A DNA stretch of 21,425 bases from Purshia tridentata. Lineage: Eukaryota; Streptophyta; Magnoliopsida; Rosales; Rosaceae. Below, one piece after another: positions 18,481-21,425 of the stretch; position 1 is the stretch's first letter; every line of letters begins with the position of its first letter. A model generated the notes under the pieces. The model searched no databases and had not been told where the DNA came from. It saw only the letters and a list, made by a program, of their open reading frames with translations. The stretch is taken from contig QANT01002351.1 of the NCBI GenBank assembly GCA_003254885.1, positions 1 to 21,425 on the forward strand, written 5' to 3'. A program made the translations under genes and the position numbers.

Positions 18481-20220
18481 ATGCCCTTCCATCAAGGCAT
18501 TGAGAACCTAAGGTTGAGAATTGTTCTTTCCTTAATTAGAATCGTTTGGTTCGAAGTCAGATTTACGAGCAAAATCCATAATTGTATGCTTGGTCTACAG
18601 CTGGGTACTTGCATGCTCAACACATACACAAGAAGAACATTGTTTCCTACATTCACGATCTGCTCAACACATGACCGTATAAATTTTGACACAAATGAAA
18701 TCTTTTTTTTTTGAGGAGTTATATCTCTTATAAACATGAGAAATGTGAGTCATTGAAGATTTTAGTGAGTGCTTTGTAATCTAATTGTTAACATTTCTAA
18801 TTTTGATGTATGCTAACCTTTTTCGTTTAATGATAATTTCTCTTTCATTTATAATAGTTGCTTTGTTTTGTTTTGGGGAAGATGAGAACTTGCATTAGGT
18901 ACAATAATAATAATTATGAAGTGATTTTACTAATTAAATGGGAATTGAGAATGATCGATGATACATTCCCATTAAAGTTTCTTCGGTTGATAGCTCAGTA
19001 GGCTTAAAGAAAACAAATTAACAACTTACACGTTATACACAGCAACTATAGGCTATAGCCTAAGGCTATAGAAAAGCTTAAAGAAAAGCTTCACTGTTGC
19101 TGAGCTCATCTCCAGTCTACCACAAGAAAGCCGACAAAAACAACTAAAAATAAAGAAGCAATTAAAAGGATATCTTTTAGTAGAAAGCAAAAGCAAAGCC
19201 TCCACTATCTGAGCAATGAAAAAGAGATAAATGAAGTCAAAAGCAATTTCAATTGCTGAGGTGAAACGACCTCACATGCCAACAAAGATGATTCCATCTC
19301 TTGGGCAGCCATGATGGAATAGTTAATTTGAGCATGTGAGCATAAGCATATTCACTGGGTGACTATGCATTGTGCACTACTTATTTACTTACCATGCCGA
19401 ACTACAAGATGGACCAAAGCGGCCAAATATTTCCATTAGTATGATTGGAGTTATAAAAAATAAAAAAAAAGTGAATTGAAAGGGGCTTTTGTGCCAAAAG
19501 TATGGAACAAATTCTACACTTAAAAAAAGGGATTCAAGGTGTACAAAACAAACTGTGAATTGGGGTTGGCCTAATTTGAATCATCTAGTTTTGAATTCTC
19601 TTCCCTTCCCTGTAATAAAAAGAGTGTACAAAACAAATTGATAAAAAAAAAAAAAGTCTATTAAAAACAAAGTCATTACATTTATGGCCATTAATTTGAG
19701 AAGTTTTGAAAAAAAAAAATTCTATGTAGAAATGGCATTTGTGGGATCATGTTACACCTTTTACAGATGATGACTACATGTCAAAGTAAAATAAAAAATT
19801 ACTAGAAAATTAGTCAACTCTAGATTTGATTGTTTTACGGGGTTTACAATAACAAACAAATTTGGTTTTCTTATTTTTGTGTTGTTGAAGAATGTCCATG
19901 TGAAGTGAGAATGCCTAGCTATAATGGGTCAACCCTAAGGCATCGAGGTCTCCTAGTTGATTTGCCTAGGGTGTAGAGATTCAAACCTTTTTAGATTTCT
20001 TGATTTGCCTAGGATTATTACACGTCAGTTTTGATTGGTAATGAAATGGATAAGGACCGATTCTAGGCTTGGATGTATGGGCCGAATAAGTCTATAAGCC
20101 TCATTGGGATGGAGGAAGCTATTATGTGGGCTTACTCTGGGCTTGAGCCCATATTATGTGGGTTGGAAGGACTTGATGATTTGATAAAAAATTTGTTGAT
20201 GTCATCCATAGGATAAAACA
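18481..20220. other. intergenic, no gene seen
   Basis: AT-rich with poly-A and poly-T runs. Frames of 77-81 codons near 18481-18737 on both strands have no recognisable features. Around 19047-19090 there are overlapping small palindromes and repeats (ggctatagcc; aaaagctt twice). Nothing supports a gene or a defined element. Confidence 0.5.
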
Positions 20221-21240
20221 GTAAAATTAAGGGTTAATTATTCTATCAGCCCACTCCTTCCACACATTTGCAACCACCCAACCTATAAAACCAACAACTT
20301 AATCACACATTTGTCTCTCTATCTCCGTGTCGCACACTCTTTCTCTCTTTATATCTCTCTGTCACTCCCTCTCTGTGTCTTTCGATTACGACAACTTCAA
20401 CAAAAATTGAAGAAATGCTCTAACCCACCTCTAGTTGGTCGCGACATCCACCCCAAGTTGGTTGCAACATCCACCCTAAGTTGGTCGCGACATCCACCCC
20501 ATTCCCCAACACTGCCCCAACCCACCTTTTGGCCCTGCCCTCCTCCTCTCTCACAAACCCTTAACCGTTTATTCGCAACAATCCATATTAAAAAAGGTCA
20601 CCAAGACAAAGTAAAATCACATAATTCATGCCCAATTCAACACAAAGACTTCAATTAGATTCAAAGGGGATCAAAATTGAACAAGGAACCCAACCCAGCA
20701 ACTAGCCGCGTGGGGCCTGCGATGGCCGTGGGTTCCAAATTGGGTTTATGATTTTGGGCAACAACTAAATCAAATTACGCATACAGACATGTAGAGTAGA
20801 GAGAAAGGATCAAAATCTATACCTCACTCGATGGATTTCATCGTCGAAAATTGGCTGGAAAAGCCGCCAACTTTGGAGCTTCGATTCACCATTGCAGGTA
20901 TAGTTGGATGGAGAATCTAAACACATTGGAGTGACCAGCTCGTCAAGGGAAGTCAATTGAAGGTGGTGGCAGGTCTCGATTCTGCTAGAAAAGAAGGTCA
21001 ACGACGGAGGAGGGCTAATTGTGCTTGGGTTTGGGTTGCAAGTTCAAGCCAGTTTTTGGGCAAGAGAGAGATGCCAAGAGGGAGAAGGAGAGGGAGAGGA
21101 AGAAGGAAGGATGACGGTCTTTTTGCAGTTGAGATCGTCGATAATAATGTCAGACATAAAGGTCGACCCGAGAGAGATTGATCAGGGAAGGAGAGGGATA
21201 AAGAGGAGAAAGGAGAGAAATGAACTTTAAAAAAAACCTA
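20221..21240. other. possible transposon-derived region with CT- and GA-rich ends
   Basis: 20310-20390 is CT-rich; 21060-21220 is GA-rich. Between them is a GC-richer segment with a 23-bp minisatellite. A plus-strand frame of 115 codons (20311-20658) translates the CT tract and minisatellite into low-complexity sequence and is not a credible protein. The arrangement (pyrimidine-rich start, purine-rich end, raised GC between) could be a non-autonomous element or a decayed gene, but no terminal repeats were confirmed. Confidence 0.3.
20434..20502. repeat. 23-bp minisatellite, three copies
   Basis: Units begin gttggtcgcgacatccaccc at 20434, 20457 and 20480. The outer units carry the palindrome TCGCGA; the middle one has TTGCAA instead, a paired change that keeps the palindrome. 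The array lies in the GC-richer part of the region. Confidence 0.9.
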
Positions 21241-21425
21241 ATTTTATTAGTTTTAATATTTTTAATTTTAATGTTTCTTTTTTAGTTTTAATATTTTTTA
21301 GTTAGAAATAGAATTAAAATTTTTATTTAATTCAAAAAATCAATTTGCCTCTCATTTAAACAGAGTTTGTAACAGAAGTGATGATTTATCATTATTTGAT
21401 ACAAATTTAAAGTAGATGTCTTAAT
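21241..21425. other. AT-rich window edge, no gene seen
   Basis: Repeated 'ttttaat(a/t)tttt' phrases and poly-A/poly-T runs. There is no coding or structural signal. Confidence 0.5.

Noticed and set aside
20311..20658. 115-codon frame as a protein
   Set aside because: It consists of translated CT repeats and a 23-bp minisatellite, with low complexity and no domain.
20810..21230. Short frames on both strands at the right end as a gene start
   Set aside because: Arg/Lys/Glu-rich text on the plus strand reflects a purine tract. The minus-strand frame has no recognised features.
1..21425. tRNA, rRNA or organellar insertions, and viral integrations
   Set aside because: I saw no tRNA cloverleaf motifs, rRNA-like blocks, chloroplast genes or viral protein motifs when reading both strands. 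The only retroelement-derived protein text is the LINE fragment.

Overview
The window is nuclear DNA of a flowering plant, most likely a dicot. It is AT-rich, has long gene-poor stretches full of transposable-element remains, and carries GT-AG introns. One complete gene, a plant-specific B2-type cyclin-dependent kinase (CDKB2), and one decayed gene of the FAR1/FHY3-related (FRS) family confirm this. Nothing here looks bacterial, viral or organellar.

Layout. 1-2316 is AT-rich non-coding DNA with microsatellites. 2330-2730 is a candidate Copia-type LTR, followed on the minus strand by a decayed LINE fragment that keeps the reverse-transcriptase zinc-binding region (2762-3358). 3755-5737 is a near-continuous row of three terminal-inverted-repeat or foldback elements. 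6077-9073 is an FRS5-like gene, recognisable from end to end but broken by two in-frame TAG codons and three single-base frameshifts. Three two-copy tandem duplications (157, 84 and 145 bp units) lie in its last intron, across its stop codon, and between it and the next gene. 9990-10248 is a compact promoter with three TGGGCC (site II) motifs, two MSA-like AACGG elements, a TATA box and a (GA)n 5' leader. 10249-12072 is CDKB2: eight exons, all with GT-AG junctions, encoding 310 residues with every kinase motif present. 12073-21425 has no convincing gene. It holds a possible spliced non-coding or 3'UTR exon pair, a perfect 14-bp-stem hairpin in LTR-like sequence, a 1.06 kb foldback element with arms of about 350 bp, an LTR-like block with 71-bp repeats and a TATAAATA box, and several minisatellites.

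How the parts work together. CDKB2 drives the G2/M transition, and its promoter motifs fit expression in dividing cells. The FRS locus descends from a domesticated Mutator-like transposase. Its first open frame still encodes a complete FAR1-type DNA-binding domain and stops before the transposase-like domain, so a short DNA-binding-only product is conceivable. I found no clearly new biological system. The most useful items are the FRS decay pattern, the cluster of tandem duplications between the two genes, and the two foldback elements.
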